A stretch of 26,306 nt of DNA from Clostridia bacterium (GCA_900755995.1 CAAEIM010000006.1:1-26306); one strand, 5' to 3'. Shown: positions 14,660 to 23,763, counted from the first letter of the stretch. The notes: generated by a model from the letters alone, not told the origin. A program made the numbers and translations.

Positions 14660-17600
14660 TTAATCCTCACCTCCTATGCTTTGTTCTTCTGCAAGCTTTT
14701 TTAAAGCCTCATCATTTTTCATAGAAAAGAAATTTCTGCTGTTGCTCATATGGTAAGCGCAAACACTGTCATACGGGCAATATTCGCAGGAGTCCTTGCC
14801 GCCCTTGAGAGGGGACGCCTCTACATTGCCAAAGTAAAGCTGACTGCCCATCTCTGCAACCGTCATATCAAGCTTTTTGAATATCATTCCAAGCTCCTCA
14901 AGGCTTGCCAGACTGCCTCCTGCAGCTACAGTGCCTTTTTTAGTGTCATAAGAAATATACATATTATCAGAATTATCGAGCACGTCAAGTGAATTTAACA
15001 GAATACCGTTCATTCTGAGGTCTTTTGACAGCTTATCGTTGATTTGTTCATCTGTAATAGTGGTGTCGGCAGAAATCTGCTTTACGGCTGCCGGCATATA
15101 CAGTATTCCTGCAGGAGTAACCTCGCCGTACCTATCCTTTCCGCCGAGAGTGATTGCATAAAGGTAGATAAGCATTTGCAGATTAAGTCCGTAGAGAATG
15201 TCTGAAAGCTTAAACTCCTTTGAGCCTGTTTTGTAGTCAATAATTCTTATGTAGTTTTCATTATTTCTTTTAAGAATATCTACCCTGTCAACACTGCCCC
15301 TGAGGTGAATTTTCTGTCCTGACGGCAGATTTACGGTGTATGCAGGAATATCCTCTCCGATTTTCAGCTCACAGTCCACGGGGGTAAAGCCGCTGTTTTT
15401 CAGCTCAGAAATTATATGAAGTATGAGAAAATGCACATTCTCACGGATTTTATTAAATCTGTACATAAAACGTGGAGTATTGTTTTCTGCACCGCCAAAA
15501 TGATTGCTTACATAATCTGAGAGAATGCGGTCGCACTCGTTTGTAATCTCCTCATCGGTCATAGCCGAAAATTCCTCTTTAGAATATTTGCTAAAGAAAA
15601 TTTCCATAATGTAATGAATAAAAGTGCCGTATTCAAGGGGATTTATCTCCGCCCTCCTGCGCTCACGGACTCTCAAGCCGTAGTTGCAGAAATACGAAAA
15701 TCTGCAAAGACTGAATTTTTCAATCTGCGAGGCTGAAACCCTCAAATCGTCACCAAAGAGCAGGTTTACATTGCTCTTATCTTCAAAGGAAAACGGCTTG
15801 CTCTCCTTTGCGTTGCACAGAGCGTTGTACTTTTCCCTGTATTCTTCGTTTTCGGAAAAATAATTTTTTAACGCCCTGCTTTCGTTACTCTCGCTTTTAA
15901 AGCTCCTTGCACATTCCTCAAAGGCAGGCAAAAGCGCCCAGGTGCAGTCCTTTGCAGATAAATAGTCCTCTTCCCTATGCAATACAATGTTCGGAAAAAT
16001 TTTTTGAATTTCAGAAATAATTGACGATTGCATATATGTACCGCCGGTCAAATCAGTTTTGTAAAACGAAACAAAAAGCTTTTCAGACGGGGCTGTTGCT
16101 GATTTGTAAGCCAGATAATTTTCAAAATCTGCAAGCATTGCAGGCTCGTCGCCAAAGGGAATGTTGTTGAGCGAGAGGATTTTCAGCTCAAAGGATGAGA
16201 AAAATCCCGATGTGCTCGGTACGGCAGGAAAAATTCCGTCAATGCAGCCAATAAGGAACACCGCCTTTTCCCTGTTTAAGCGAACACGGTGCGCCGCACC
16301 CACCGATACACTGTCAATCGTGCGGGGAATGTCGGCAATTTTGAGGGTTGAAAGTCTTAGCGAGAGAAGCTCAAAGTAACGCTTCGGTGAGATTTTCAGC
16401 TCGCCGACAACTGCTACGGTTTGGTCGAGAGCGTTCATAAGCAAATTCCAGAGCCGTATCTGCTCCTTTGCCTGTGCAGGCTCACCGTCAGCCTTCAACC
16501 TGTCATACAGTGCAGAAATTGCGTCTGTAACCCTCAGAGTTTCAAGCAGCTCATAAAGCTTCTCGGTTATCTCAAGTCCTGTTTTGTCCTTTATCCCCTC
16601 TCTAAAGCTCTCAAGCGGCTCTGCAAGGGCTTTTCTGACCTTTTCAGCCATATTGAGCTGCTCGGCATCTTCCTTGCTCATTTTGTCGGAATAGCCCGTG
16701 GGATTGTTTTCAAAAGGTTTTTTAAACGATGTGCCGTTGATATTCCACACATACACATAATTTTCAAATGCGGATATTTCTTCATCGGAATTATTTGTCA
16801 AGCCGGTTTTTAAAATTGCTATAACATCGTCCTTTTGCCAGCCGTTAAGAATCACGGCAAAAATCGAATAAACATACCGTATAACGGGCTTTATGAAAAT
16901 ATCATAGCTCATATCCATAAAATACGGGATTTCATATTTATCAAAAACAGTATTCAAAATTCCCGTATAAGGGGCAATATCTCTGCAAACAACCGCAATA
17001 TCCGAGTATAAATATCCCTGCTCAATTACAAGCTCCTTGATTTTTCTTGCGGCAAACTCACATTCACTATAGGCTGTTTCCGCCTCAAATACATTAATGC
17101 AGTCTGATTTTATTTCAAAGCTTCCGCTCTTTCGCTGATATAAATTCTTTTCGAGAATTTTCAGCTCATCACAGGCTGTCCTGAGATTTTCTTCAAGCTT
17201 AACGGGAGCTTTTATATCCACTCCCTCGGATTTCGCAATATTTTTTAGTGTTTTATATGTATCCTCAGTTGTGCTGAACAAGCTTTGCGGTTCTTCCTCA
17301 AAGGGATTGAGGGTGAGCGCAACATAAACGCTTTTGCACTGAGTAAAAAGCAATCTCAGCACCTCAAGCTGCTGTGCAGAAAATCCGCTGAATGAATCCA
17401 CCGCAAGGGTAAAGCCGTCAAAAATACTGTTTTCAGCGAGAATTTCAGCCGCCCTTGTGAGGTTGTCCAGAGGGTCAATATAGCTCTGCTCAACTATAGC
17501 GTCAAAAGCATCTATAATTAAGGCGGTTTCTCTGAGCTTGGTTTTAAGCGTTTTATCGGAAATAAAGGCGGAAGCAGCTCTTAATGCCTCGGTGGAAATT

Positions 17601-17992
17601 TTTGCCTTTTTGCACTCCTTTAGCGTGGAAAGCATAGAGTCTATCACACCTTTTTTGCCGCTGCTCCCTGCAAACATTTCAAGGCTGTCGCTTAACTGCT
17701 CAAGCGCAAGGCTCATTATAACCGCCCTTGTGCTGTCGTCTATCACATTTTTCTGTTCAAAATTTACCGCATCAAAAACATATCTGCAAAATCGTGAAAA
17801 GCCGAACACCATAACATTTTTACACTTTTTTGCGCCGAGTCTGTCAAGGAATTCCTTTTCTGTTTCAAAGGAGCTTTGGTCGGGAATAAGCATAATAAGC
17901 CGTGAATCCTCGCCCCGGGCAAGCTTGGTGAGCGTATTATAAAGATACTCCGTTTTGCCGCTGCCGCTTTTTCCAAGCACAAATCTAATCAA
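14660..17992 (-). CDS. addB: AddB, Fe-S nuclease subunit of the AddAB complex
   Basis: The 1110-residue protein has Walker A GKSGSGKT (7-14) at the start of an otherwise degenerate helicase fold, and a C-terminal nuclease with GSVDRVDIL and IRIIDYKTGS. Four cysteines suited to an iron-sulphur cluster are visible: one in SLCRFSYFC (about residue 761) and three in CEYCPYDSVC (about 1066-1075). It contributes the second nuclease and Chi recognition. Translation starts at TTG (17992), with GGGAG five bases upstream; no nearer ATG fits the conserved N-terminus. It is directly followed by addA. The 78-base gap to spoIIR (17993-18070) shows no clear terminator. Confidence 0.96.
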   Translation of the reverse strand: MIRFVLGKSGSGKTEYLYNTLTKLARGEDSRLIMLIPDQSSFETEKEFLDRLGAKKCKNVMVFGFSRFCRYVFDAVNFEQKNVIDDSTRAVIMSLALEQLSDSLEMFAGSSGKKGVIDSMLSTLKECKKAKISTEALRAASAFISDKTLKTKLRETALIIDAFDAIVEQSYIDPLDNLTRAAEILAENSIFDGFTLAVDSFSGFSAQQLEVLRLLFTQCKSVYVALTLNPFEEEPQSLFSTTEDTYKTLKNIAKSEGVDIKAPVKLEENLRTACDELKILEKNLYQRKSGSFEIKSDCINVFEAETAYSECEFAARKIKELVIEQGYLYSDIAVVCRDIAPYTGILNTVFDKYEIPYFMDMSYDIFIKPVIRYVYSIFAVILNGWQKDDVIAILKTGLTNNSDEEISAFENYVYVWNINGTSFKKPFENNPTGYSDKMSKEDAEQLNMAEKVRKALAEPLESFREGIKDKTGLEITEKLYELLETLRVTDAISALYDRLKADGEPAQAKEQIRLWNLLMNALDQTVAVVGELKISPKRYFELLSLRLSTLKIADIPRTIDSVSVGAAHRVRLNREKAVFLIGCIDGIFPAVPSTSGFFSSFELKILSLNNIPFGDEPAMLADFENYLAYKSATAPSEKLFVSFYKTDLTGGTYMQSSIISEIQKIFPNIVLHREEDYLSAKDCTWALLPAFEECARSFKSESNESRALKNYFSENEEYREKYNALCNAKESKPFSFEDKSNVNLLFGDDLRVSASQIEKFSLCRFSYFCNYGLRVRERRRAEINPLEYGTFIHYIMEIFFSKYSKEEFSAMTDEEITNECDRILSDYVSNHFGGAENNTPRFMYRFNKIRENVHFLILHIISELKNSGFTPVDCELKIGEDIPAYTVNLPSGQKIHLRGSVDRVDILKRNNENYIRIIDYKTGSKEFKLSDILYGLNLQMLIYLYAITLGGKDRYGEVTPAGILYMPAAVKQISADTTITDEQINDKLSKDLRMNGILLNSLDVLDNSDNMYISYDTKKGTVAAGGSLASLEELGMIFKKLDMTVAEMGSQLYFGNVEASPLKGGKDSCEYCPYDSVCAYHMSNSRNFFSMKNDEALKKLAEEQSIGGED

Positions 17993-18070
17993 TTTTCTCC
18001 CTCTTTTCTGCCATAAAAATCAGATTTATATTAAATATGATACCATAACAGGTGTGTCATTTAAAGGACT

Positions 18071-18667
18071 TTACTCAAAAAAAGAAACTATTTTTTCAAA
18101 TACCTCCACTATCTTGAACTTGTACTGACACTCGTTGCCTTTGACTATTTCCTGCTGTTCCTTTGAAAATGTATTATCAACCTTTTCATCGCTGTCAACC
18201 GCCGCCGACAGACAGATTGACGGATACATAACACACCACCAGTTGTGCCCCTCGCCGCTGCCTATCGTAATTCTGAGCGCATCATACATACCCGACGGCA
18301 TTGTGTAGCGGTCATAGTATCTCGTTGTAAAATACATATTTACAATTTCAGCCTTAACCTCGTAATCATAGCCGTTTGCATAGACCTCATCCTGAGCAAT
18401 GGCTTCGAGCTTCTGCAAATTTTCTTTTGCAAGGCTTTCAGCCTCCTGACTGCTTGAAGCTGAATTAAAAATCTCATCGGTGTATTTTAAAAGCCTGTCA
18501 CGCACCTTAAGCTTGAGGTTCTGATCCTCCTCACTGTCCGAATTTGCAAGAATATGAAGTCGGAACACCTCGTTTGAAATCTGATTACACTCAGCCTGAA
18601 ACGGAATAACTGAGTAAATTACTGTAAGTACAAAGGCTATGCAAAGGGATTTTACTAATAATTTCAT
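18071..18667 (-). CDS. spoIIR: Stage II sporulation protein R
   Basis: The 198-residue protein has a hydrophobic N-terminal export segment (about 5-23). The SpoIIR signature follows: EVFRLHILANSDSEEDQNLKLKVRDRLL. A later GSGEGHNWWCVMYPS block is also characteristic. SpoIIR is made in the forespore under sigma-F, is secreted into the intermembrane space and triggers SpoIIGA to process pro-sigma-E in the mother cell, so its presence points to a spore former. I use the ATG at 18667, since upstream in-frame codons would lack a ribosome site and would precede the export segment. The ribosome site AGAGGACAGG is buried in an inverted repeat. It lies between ispE and addB. Confidence 0.93.
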   Translation of the reverse strand: MKLLVKSLCIAFVLTVIYSVIPFQAECNQISNEVFRLHILANSDSEEDQNLKLKVRDRLLKYTDEIFNSASSSQEAESLAKENLQKLEAIAQDEVYANGYDYEVKAEIVNMYFTTRYYDRYTMPSGMYDALRITIGSGEGHNWWCVMYPSICLSAAVDSDEKVDNTFSKEQQEIVKGNECQYKFKIVEVFEKIVSFFE

Positions 18668-18672
18668 AAAAA

Positions 18673-18710
18673 TAACCTGTCCTCTCTTTTTATGGAGTAT
18701 GGACAGGTTA
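18673..18710 (-). promoter_or_regulatory. Hairpin covering the spoIIR ribosome site
   Basis: On the minus strand TAACCTGTCC (18701-18710) and GGACAGGTTA (18673-18682) form a perfect 10-bp stem with an 18-base loop. The right arm contains the AGG-type ribosome site, and TTTTT follows immediately before the spoIIR ATG. It therefore resembles either a ribosome-site lock or an intrinsic terminator placed exactly at the gene start. Confidence 0.65.
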
Positions 18711-18750
18711 ATGGTAAAATATTCAATTAAGCAAATTTTACAGCAGAAAA

Positions 18751-19620
18751 TCAAACGATTTTGCAGCCGTCCTTAGTTGGATGGCAGAGGAAAACCTTGC
18801 TGTATTTTTCTTTTAAAGCATCAACGCACTTTTGTGCCTTTCGCTCAGAATTATAAACGGCAAACACCGCCGAGCCTGAGCCTGACATACTTGCGCCCTG
18901 AGCCTTGTATTTGTACATAATGCGCTTGATTTCGTTTACCTCGTCAAGCTTTAAGGCAAGCTCAAAATCATTAAAAAGAGTAGAGGTAATCCTGAACATA
19001 TCACGGCTGTAAAGTGCCTTTATCATCTCATCGGTATAATACGGATGAGGACTTAGCTTGTCAACCTTGCTGTAAGCCTCAGCCGTGGAAACACTTACAT
19101 TGTCAGGCTTGCATATCACTATGTGCGAAGCTGAAAAATTAGGCAGCTTTTTAAGGGTTGTGCCAATGCCGGTGGCGTACTGTGTTCCCCCTGCAAGGCA
19201 AAACGGTACGTCTGCGCCGACCTTTTCTGCAATCTCGTGCATTTCGGCAGGCTTCAAAAAGGTTTCAAACATTTTGTTGAGTCCCAAAATAACCGCCGCA
19301 CCGTCGGTGCTTCCCCCTGCAAGTCCTGCCTGAGCAGGGATTTGCTTGTCAATATCAATGTGCACTCCCTGAATATCCTTTTTTACGGCTGCAAAAAACT
19401 TTTCCGCCGCCTTATAGCAGATATTTTTTTCATCGCAGGGAACGCCCTCATAATTGCAGGAAATCGTAATCTTGCCGCTGTCATTGTCTGAAAGAATTAT
19501 GGTGTCGTAAAGGTCAACGCTCTGCATTACCGTAAAAATATTGTGGTAGCCGTCGGAACGCTTTCCTGCTACGTCAAGTGAAAGATTAATTTTTGCAGGC
19601 GCAAGAACCTTAATCTCCAT
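18751..19620 (-). CDS. ispE: IspE, 4-diphosphocytidyl-2-C-methyl-D-erythritol kinase
   Basis: The 289-residue GHMP kinase phosphorylates CDP-ME in the MEP pathway of isoprenoid synthesis. Visible are the N-terminal APAKINLSLDVAGKRSDGYHN, the ATP-binding glycine loop PAQAGLAGGSTDGAA and the C-terminal GASMSGSGSAVFAVY. I start it at the ATG at 19620, because GAGGAG lies at proper distance; this start is inside the last codons of the aminotransferase gene (11-base overlap), so translation is coupled. No other MEP-pathway gene lies in the window. Isoprenoid supply links only loosely to the lipid-carrier chemistry of the envelope genes. Confidence 0.96.
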   Translation of the reverse strand: MEIKVLAPAKINLSLDVAGKRSDGYHNIFTVMQSVDLYDTIILSDNDSGKITISCNYEGVPCDEKNICYKAAEKFFAAVKKDIQGVHIDIDKQIPAQAGLAGGSTDGAAVILGLNKMFETFLKPAEMHEIAEKVGADVPFCLAGGTQYATGIGTTLKKLPNFSASHIVICKPDNVSVSTAEAYSKVDKLSPHPYYTDEMIKALYSRDMFRITSTLFNDFELALKLDEVNEIKRIMYKYKAQGASMSGSGSAVFAVYNSERKAQKCVDALKEKYSKVFLCHPTKDGCKIV

Positions 19621-20791
19621 TTTTCTGCTCCTCAATAAAATCTTTTATACGCTGTAAAGCTGTTTTAAGGTGACTCAGCGAGTATGAATAAGACACTCTT
19701 ACAAAGCCCTCGCCGCATTCGCCAAAGGCTGTGCCCGGCACTACGGCAACGTGCTTGTCCATAATAAGCTTTGTACAAAAATCATCAGAAGTCATTCCCG
19801 TACTTTTTATACAAGGAAATACATAAAAAGCGCCGTACGGCTCAAAGCAGGTAAGCCCCATTGAGTTGAAGGAATCCACCACAAGGCGGCGACGCATATC
19901 GTACTCATCACGCATTTTTTTGATGTCCGGGTCGCCGTTGCGCAAAGCCTCAACTGCAGCATACTGCGCAGTGGTGGGAGCAGACATAATTCCGTACTGA
20001 TGAAGCTTTGTCATCTGCGCAATAATTTGAGCAGGGCCGAGCGCATATCCCAAACGCCAGCCGGTCATTGCATAAGACTTTGAAAATCCGTTGATTACTA
20101 TAGTACGCTCGTACATTCCCTCTATTGAGGCAATGGTAACGTGATTTCTTCCGCCGTATGTAAGCTCGCTGTAAATTTCATCGGAAAGCACAAACAAATC
20201 GTGCCTTTTAACAACCTCGGCAATCGCTTCCAAATCATCCTTTTCCATAATTGCACCCGTAGGGTTATTAGGAAAAGGCAGTACAAGGAGCTTGGTTTTG
20301 TCGGTAATTGCTTTTTCAAGGTCGTCAGCCTTAAGTCTGAACTCGTCCTCTGCCTTTGTATTTATAATTACAGCCTTGCCGCCTGCCATACGGGTGAGCG
20401 GCTCATAGCATACAAAGGACGGTTCCGGAATAATTACCTCATCGCCTTCTGAAATTATACATCTGAATGCAAGGTCAATAGCCTCACTGCCGCCGACAGT
20501 TACAAGCACCTGAGTTTTTCCCTCGTAGGAAACGCCGAAGCGCCTGTCGTAATAATTTGCAATCTCATCTCTGAGCTTAGCAAAGCCACGGTTTGGAGAA
20601 TACCAGGTTTTACCGTTTTTAAGGGAGTTTATGCCCTCCTCACGGATATGCCACGGTGTTTGGAAATCAGGCTCGCCTATGCTGAGTGAAATAACGTCTT
20701 TCATTTCATTTGCAATATCAAAAAATTTACGGATACCCGACGGCTTTATTTCTTGTATGGAATTATTTAAAAATTTTGAATAGTCAATCAC
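19610..20791 (-). CDS. Class I/II PLP-dependent aminotransferase (PatA/AspB type)
   Basis: The 393-residue fold-type I aminotransferase has LSIGEPDFQTP near the N-terminus, YSPNRGFAKLRDEIA, VTVGGSEAIDLAF, FPNNPTGA (N175), LSDEIYSEL (D204, Y207), the PLP lysine in INGFSKSYAMTGWRLGY (K238) and the carboxylate-binding Arg near the C-terminus (SYS context). Close relatives include PatA (N-acetyl-LL-diaminopimelate aminotransferase) and aspartate/aromatic aminotransferases; the substrate cannot be decided from sequence. It starts with GTG, overlapping the regulator's TGA stop (GTGA), with GAGGAG nine bases upstream. The coupling to an Lrp/AsnC regulator suggests amino-acid-dependent expression. 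Confidence 0.92.
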   Translation of the reverse strand: MIDYSKFLNNSIQEIKPSGIRKFFDIANEMKDVISLSIGEPDFQTPWHIREEGINSLKNGKTWYSPNRGFAKLRDEIANYYDRRFGVSYEGKTQVLVTVGGSEAIDLAFRCIISEGDEVIIPEPSFVCYEPLTRMAGGKAVIINTKAEDEFRLKADDLEKAITDKTKLLVLPFPNNPTGAIMEKDDLEAIAEVVKRHDLFVLSDEIYSELTYGGRNHVTIASIEGMYERTIVINGFSKSYAMTGWRLGYALGPAQIIAQMTKLHQYGIMSAPTTAQYAAVEALRNGDPDIKKMRDEYDMRRRLVVDSFNSMGLTCFEPYGAFYVFPCIKSTGMTSDDFCTKLIMDKHVAVVPGTAFGECGEGFVRVSYSYSLSHLKTALQRIKDFIEEQKNGD

Positions 20792-21267
20792 AGAATTAAA
20801 CTCCTCTCATCAGACCCTTCAAAATCGATGAGATTCATTCCGCTGTCCTTATAGCGGCGCATAATGAAGTGAGTGCCGGTTGAAAGCACCCCGTCGATTG
20901 TGGAGAGTTTTTTAGATACAAACATAGCGATGTCCTGCATAGATTCGCCCTTAACTATCAGTGCAAAATCGTATGTACCCGCCATAAGATACACAGAATC
21001 CACCTCGTCAAACGCCATACACATTTTCGCCATTTCATCAAAGCCTGCATCCTTTTTAGGAGTTACCTTCAACTCGATAAGTGCTTCAACATAGGTTTCT
21101 TTGGTGTTTTCCCAGTTTACAACCGCCTGATAGCCCTTGATAATGCCCTGAGTTTCGTATTCCTTGATTTGAGCCTTAATGTAGTCCTCCGGCTCACCCA
21201 GCATTGTCGCCAATTCGGATGTTGTAAAATCTGAGTTTGTGCTCAAAAGCTGTAGTAATCTATCCAT
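20788..21267 (-). CDS. Lrp/AsnC family transcriptional regulator
   Basis: The 159-residue protein pairs an N-terminal winged-helix DNA-binding domain (about 1-55, with the TTSELATMLGEPEDYIKAQI helices) with a RAM ligand-sensing domain (about 60-145, including VDSVYLMAGTYDFALIVKG). Such regulators sense amino acids through octameric RAM assemblies. The start ATG at 21267 follows GGGAGG at eight bases; an earlier in-frame codon would read through the ribosome site. It overlaps the aminotransferase start by four bases and is probably its regulator. A strong promoter lies in the end of the upstream gene, with an inverted repeat at the predicted start site that could be its own operator. Confidence 0.92.
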   Translation of the reverse strand: MDRLLQLLSTNSDFTTSELATMLGEPEDYIKAQIKEYETQGIIKGYQAVVNWENTKETYVEALIELKVTPKKDAGFDEMAKMCMAFDEVDSVYLMAGTYDFALIVKGESMQDIAMFVSKKLSTIDGVLSTGTHFIMRRYKDSGMNLIDFEGSDERSLIL

Positions 21268-21301
21268 AATAAATCCTCCCCTGTTACAAATACTTTTTTC
21301 G

Positions 21302-21319
21302 CCTGAATTTAACATCAGG
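21302..21319 (-). promoter_or_regulatory. Candidate operator of the Lrp/AsnC regulator
   Basis: CCTGA (21302-21306) and TCAGG (21315-21319) form an interrupted palindrome with an AT-rich centre. It lies at about +2 to +19 of the predicted transcript. CTG/CAG ends around an A/T core resemble Lrp-type sites. The assignment is inferred from position and shape. Confidence 0.4.
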
Positions 21320-21327
21320 TAACTAAT

Positions 21328-21357
21328 ATTATACCGCCTGTCTTACGGGGTTGTCAA
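21328..21357 (-). promoter_or_regulatory. Sigma-A promoter for the lrp-aminotransferase unit
   Basis: On the minus strand TTGACA (21352-21357) and TATAAT (21328-21333) are separated by 18 bp. The promoter lies across the last codons of the tubby/LURP-like gene. The predicted start is near 21321. Confidence 0.7.
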
Positions 21358-21811
21358 CCGTGTTGAACATATTTATACAGACGGCAACAGATATTGACAA
21401 AAGCTCATTTGCAGACGAATACACATTCAGCTCGTAGGTTTCGGCAGAGCAAAAGGCTTTTTGTTGTGAAGCAATAAGCGAATTATCCACATCAAAAATT
21501 GAAAAGCATTTCGTAGCCGCATTGCCACGAATTTTCCAATTAACTCCATAGCACATACAGCCAAGCCCATCGTGACTTGCGCCCATAAGAATTTTCATTT
21601 TTCTGCCGCCTGCATTAATAGAGCAGGCTATGAAATTTGAAAGCTGCAGACAGCGTATTTTCACAGCCTCGCCCGTTTCGCTGTTGATAATTATTTTACG
21701 GCTTCGCTCGCTTTTGGAAAATTCCGCAAAATACTTTTCCGTACCCTTTTCATCAAAAATTGCAAAAGCACTAAAGTCTGTGCGGGCTGCTCTTTTAATA
21801 AAAAACTTCAC
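21329..21811 (-). CDS. Tubby C-terminal / LURP-one-like beta-barrel protein
   Basis: The 160-residue protein has no signal peptide or membrane segment. Its alternating short strands resemble the LURP-one/tubby-like fold: IFDEKGTEKYFAEF, RKIIINSETGEAVKI, a central NWKIRGNAATKCFSIFDVDNSLIASQQ and a final ETYELNVYSSANELLSISVAVCIN. Members of that fold are poorly characterised and some bind lipids or act as scramblase-like proteins. The assignment is by pattern only. It starts with GTG, with AAGGGGG seven bases upstream, and lies 24 bp behind nadE, so the two should be cotranscribed. It is fairly cysteine-rich for its size. Confidence 0.55.
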   Translation of the reverse strand: MKFFIKRAARTDFSAFAIFDEKGTEKYFAEFSKSERSRKIIINSETGEAVKIRCLQLSNFIACSINAGGRKMKILMGASHDGLGCMCYGVNWKIRGNAATKCFSIFDVDNSLIASQQKAFCSAETYELNVYSSANELLSISVAVCINMFNTVDNPVRQAV

Positions 21812-21835
21812 AAAATGCCCCCTTAAGCCTTAGCG

Positions 21836-23743
21836 TTACTGATTTTCAAGCTCATCAAGCCACATTCTTACGCTTGCGTCACTCGGCATTCTCCAGTCTG
21901 AGCGAGGAGAAAGGGTTACCGAGCCGACCTTTGGGCCATCCGGCAGACAGCTGCGCTTGAACTGCTGAGAGAAAAATCTCTTTAAAAATGTGACAAGCCA
22001 CTTTTTAATGGTTGCTTCGTCATACTTGCCTTTAAAGGAACGCTTGGCAAGATAGTAAATTTTGCTTGGAGTAAAGCCAAAGCGAACAAAATAATAGAGG
22101 AAAAAGTCGTGCAGCTCATAGGGGCCAACCACGTCCTCGGTTTTCTGCGCAATCTCACCGTTTTTGTCTGGGGGCAGAAGCTCGGGGCTTACCGGAGTGT
22201 CAAGCACATCAAGGAGTACCTCCTTAAGCTCTCCGTCTGTAATTTCAGCCTCATAGACTGTGAGATAACGCACAAGCGTTTTGGGAATTGAAACATTCAC
22301 GGCATACATACTCATATGGTCGCCGTTGTAGGTTGCCCAGCCGAGCGCAAGCTCCGAAAGGTCGCCCGTACCGATTACCAGACCGCCGTATTTGTTTGAG
22401 AGATTCATAAGGATTTTGGTGCGTTCCCTTGCCTGTGAATTTTCGTAGGTAATGTCCGTTATGCTTTCATCGTGCTTAATATCTATAAAATGCTGACGTA
22501 CCGCAGCGGCAATATTTATTTCTTCAAAAGAAACATTGTATGCCTCCGCAAGCTTTTGAGCATTTGTTTTTGTGCGCTTGGTAGTGCCAAAGCACGGCAT
22601 TGTTACCGTGTGAATATTCTTTTTGTCAAGCCCGAGCATATTAAAGGCGTGAACGCACACAATCAGTGCCAGCGTACTGTCAAGACCGCCCGAAAGTCCC
22701 AAAACCACATTTTTTATGCCTGTATGAACAAGCCTTGTGGCAAGACCTGTAGCCTGCATAGTGATAATTTCCTTACATCTGCGGCTGAGGTCATCTTTTT
22801 GTGACGGCACAAAGGGAGTCTGTTCAAACTTTCTTGAAAGCTTGGTATCGATTAGGGGCATATCAAAATAAATCATTCTGATATTTTCTTTATCAGAATT
22901 AAAAGTGCTCATTCTGCGGCGCTCAGACGTAAGCTTCTGAACGTCAATATCGGCGTAAATAATACCCGTAGTAAAGCGTTCGCTTTCGCTGAGCAAAGAG
23001 GCGTTCTCACATATTATATTCTGGGCGGAGTAAACCGTGTCGGTTGTGCTTTCGCCAAAGCCCGAATCTGTATAAATATATCCGCAGCACAGCTTGCCGC
23101 TCTGCATTTTTACAAGCGAACGTCTGTAATCAGCCTTGCCGATTGTATCGTCGGAGGTAGAGGGATTGCAAATGATAGCCGCTCCCGCCTTTGCAAGCCT
23201 GATTGACGGCGACTCCGCCACCCATAAATCCTCACAAATTTCCACACCAAAGGTAAAGTCATTCATATTTTTGCTCTGAAAGAGCACCCTGTCGGTGAGA
23301 ATAGTATTCTGACCTGCGTATTCAAGCTCAATTTCGGTATTTTTTCCGCTTGTGTAGTGTCTTGCCTCGTAAAACTCGGTATAATTCGGAATGTTCACCT
23401 TTGGAACGAGAGCCAGCAAGCCCCCCTTAAAAATTACGGCTGCGCAGTTATAAAGCGCCTCTCTGTGCGCAACGGGCACTCCCACAACCGAAACTATATT
23501 TAAATTCTTGGTTTCTTCAATTATTTTATAAACAGCCTTTTCTGCTGATTTCAAAAGGGTTTGCTGTAAAAACAGGTCGCTGCAGGTGTAGCCTGTTACA
23601 CACAGCTCGGGGAAATTCACAAGCGCCGCACCCTCAAGGTTTGATTCCTTTATCTGTGCGATAATCGCCTCTGCATTGCCCATACAGTCGGATACTCTGA
23701 TTTTAGGGGTAGCCGCCGCAACCTTTACAAAACCGTATTTCAT
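21836..23743 (-). CDS. nadE: Glutamine-dependent NAD+ synthetase
   Basis: The 635-residue enzyme joins an N-terminal nitrilase-type glutaminase domain (about 1-285) to a C-terminal NAD synthetase domain (about 320-600). The glutaminase triad is E46 (NFPELCVTGY), K115 (VPKVNIPNY) and C170 (GVEICEDLW). The ATP-pyrophosphatase loop is SGGLDS (351-356). It amidates deamido-NAD using glutamine-derived ammonia, the last step of NAD formation. Length fits the long glutaminase-fused type. An AAGGA lies ten bases upstream of the ATG. It is the first gene after a terminator that closes the polysaccharide genes, and appears to head the following minus-strand block. Confidence 0.97.
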   Translation of the reverse strand: MKYGFVKVAAATPKIRVSDCMGNAEAIIAQIKESNLEGAALVNFPELCVTGYTCSDLFLQQTLLKSAEKAVYKIIEETKNLNIVSVVGVPVAHREALYNCAAVIFKGGLLALVPKVNIPNYTEFYEARHYTSGKNTEIELEYAGQNTILTDRVLFQSKNMNDFTFGVEICEDLWVAESPSIRLAKAGAAIICNPSTSDDTIGKADYRRSLVKMQSGKLCCGYIYTDSGFGESTTDTVYSAQNIICENASLLSESERFTTGIIYADIDVQKLTSERRRMSTFNSDKENIRMIYFDMPLIDTKLSRKFEQTPFVPSQKDDLSRRCKEIITMQATGLATRLVHTGIKNVVLGLSGGLDSTLALIVCVHAFNMLGLDKKNIHTVTMPCFGTTKRTKTNAQKLAEAYNVSFEEINIAAAVRQHFIDIKHDESITDITYENSQARERTKILMNLSNKYGGLVIGTGDLSELALGWATYNGDHMSMYAVNVSIPKTLVRYLTVYEAEITDGELKEVLLDVLDTPVSPELLPPDKNGEIAQKTEDVVGPYELHDFFLYYFVRFGFTPSKIYYLAKRSFKGKYDEATIKKWLVTFLKRFFSQQFKRSCLPDGPKVGSVTLSPRSDWRMPSDASVRMWLDELENQ

Positions 23744-23763
23744 TATATATCAATTCCTTTTCA

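Noticed and set aside
18668..18754. Longer N-terminus for SpoIIR
   Set aside because: The extension reads through the inverted repeat and ribosome site and would place non-signal residues ahead of the export helix.
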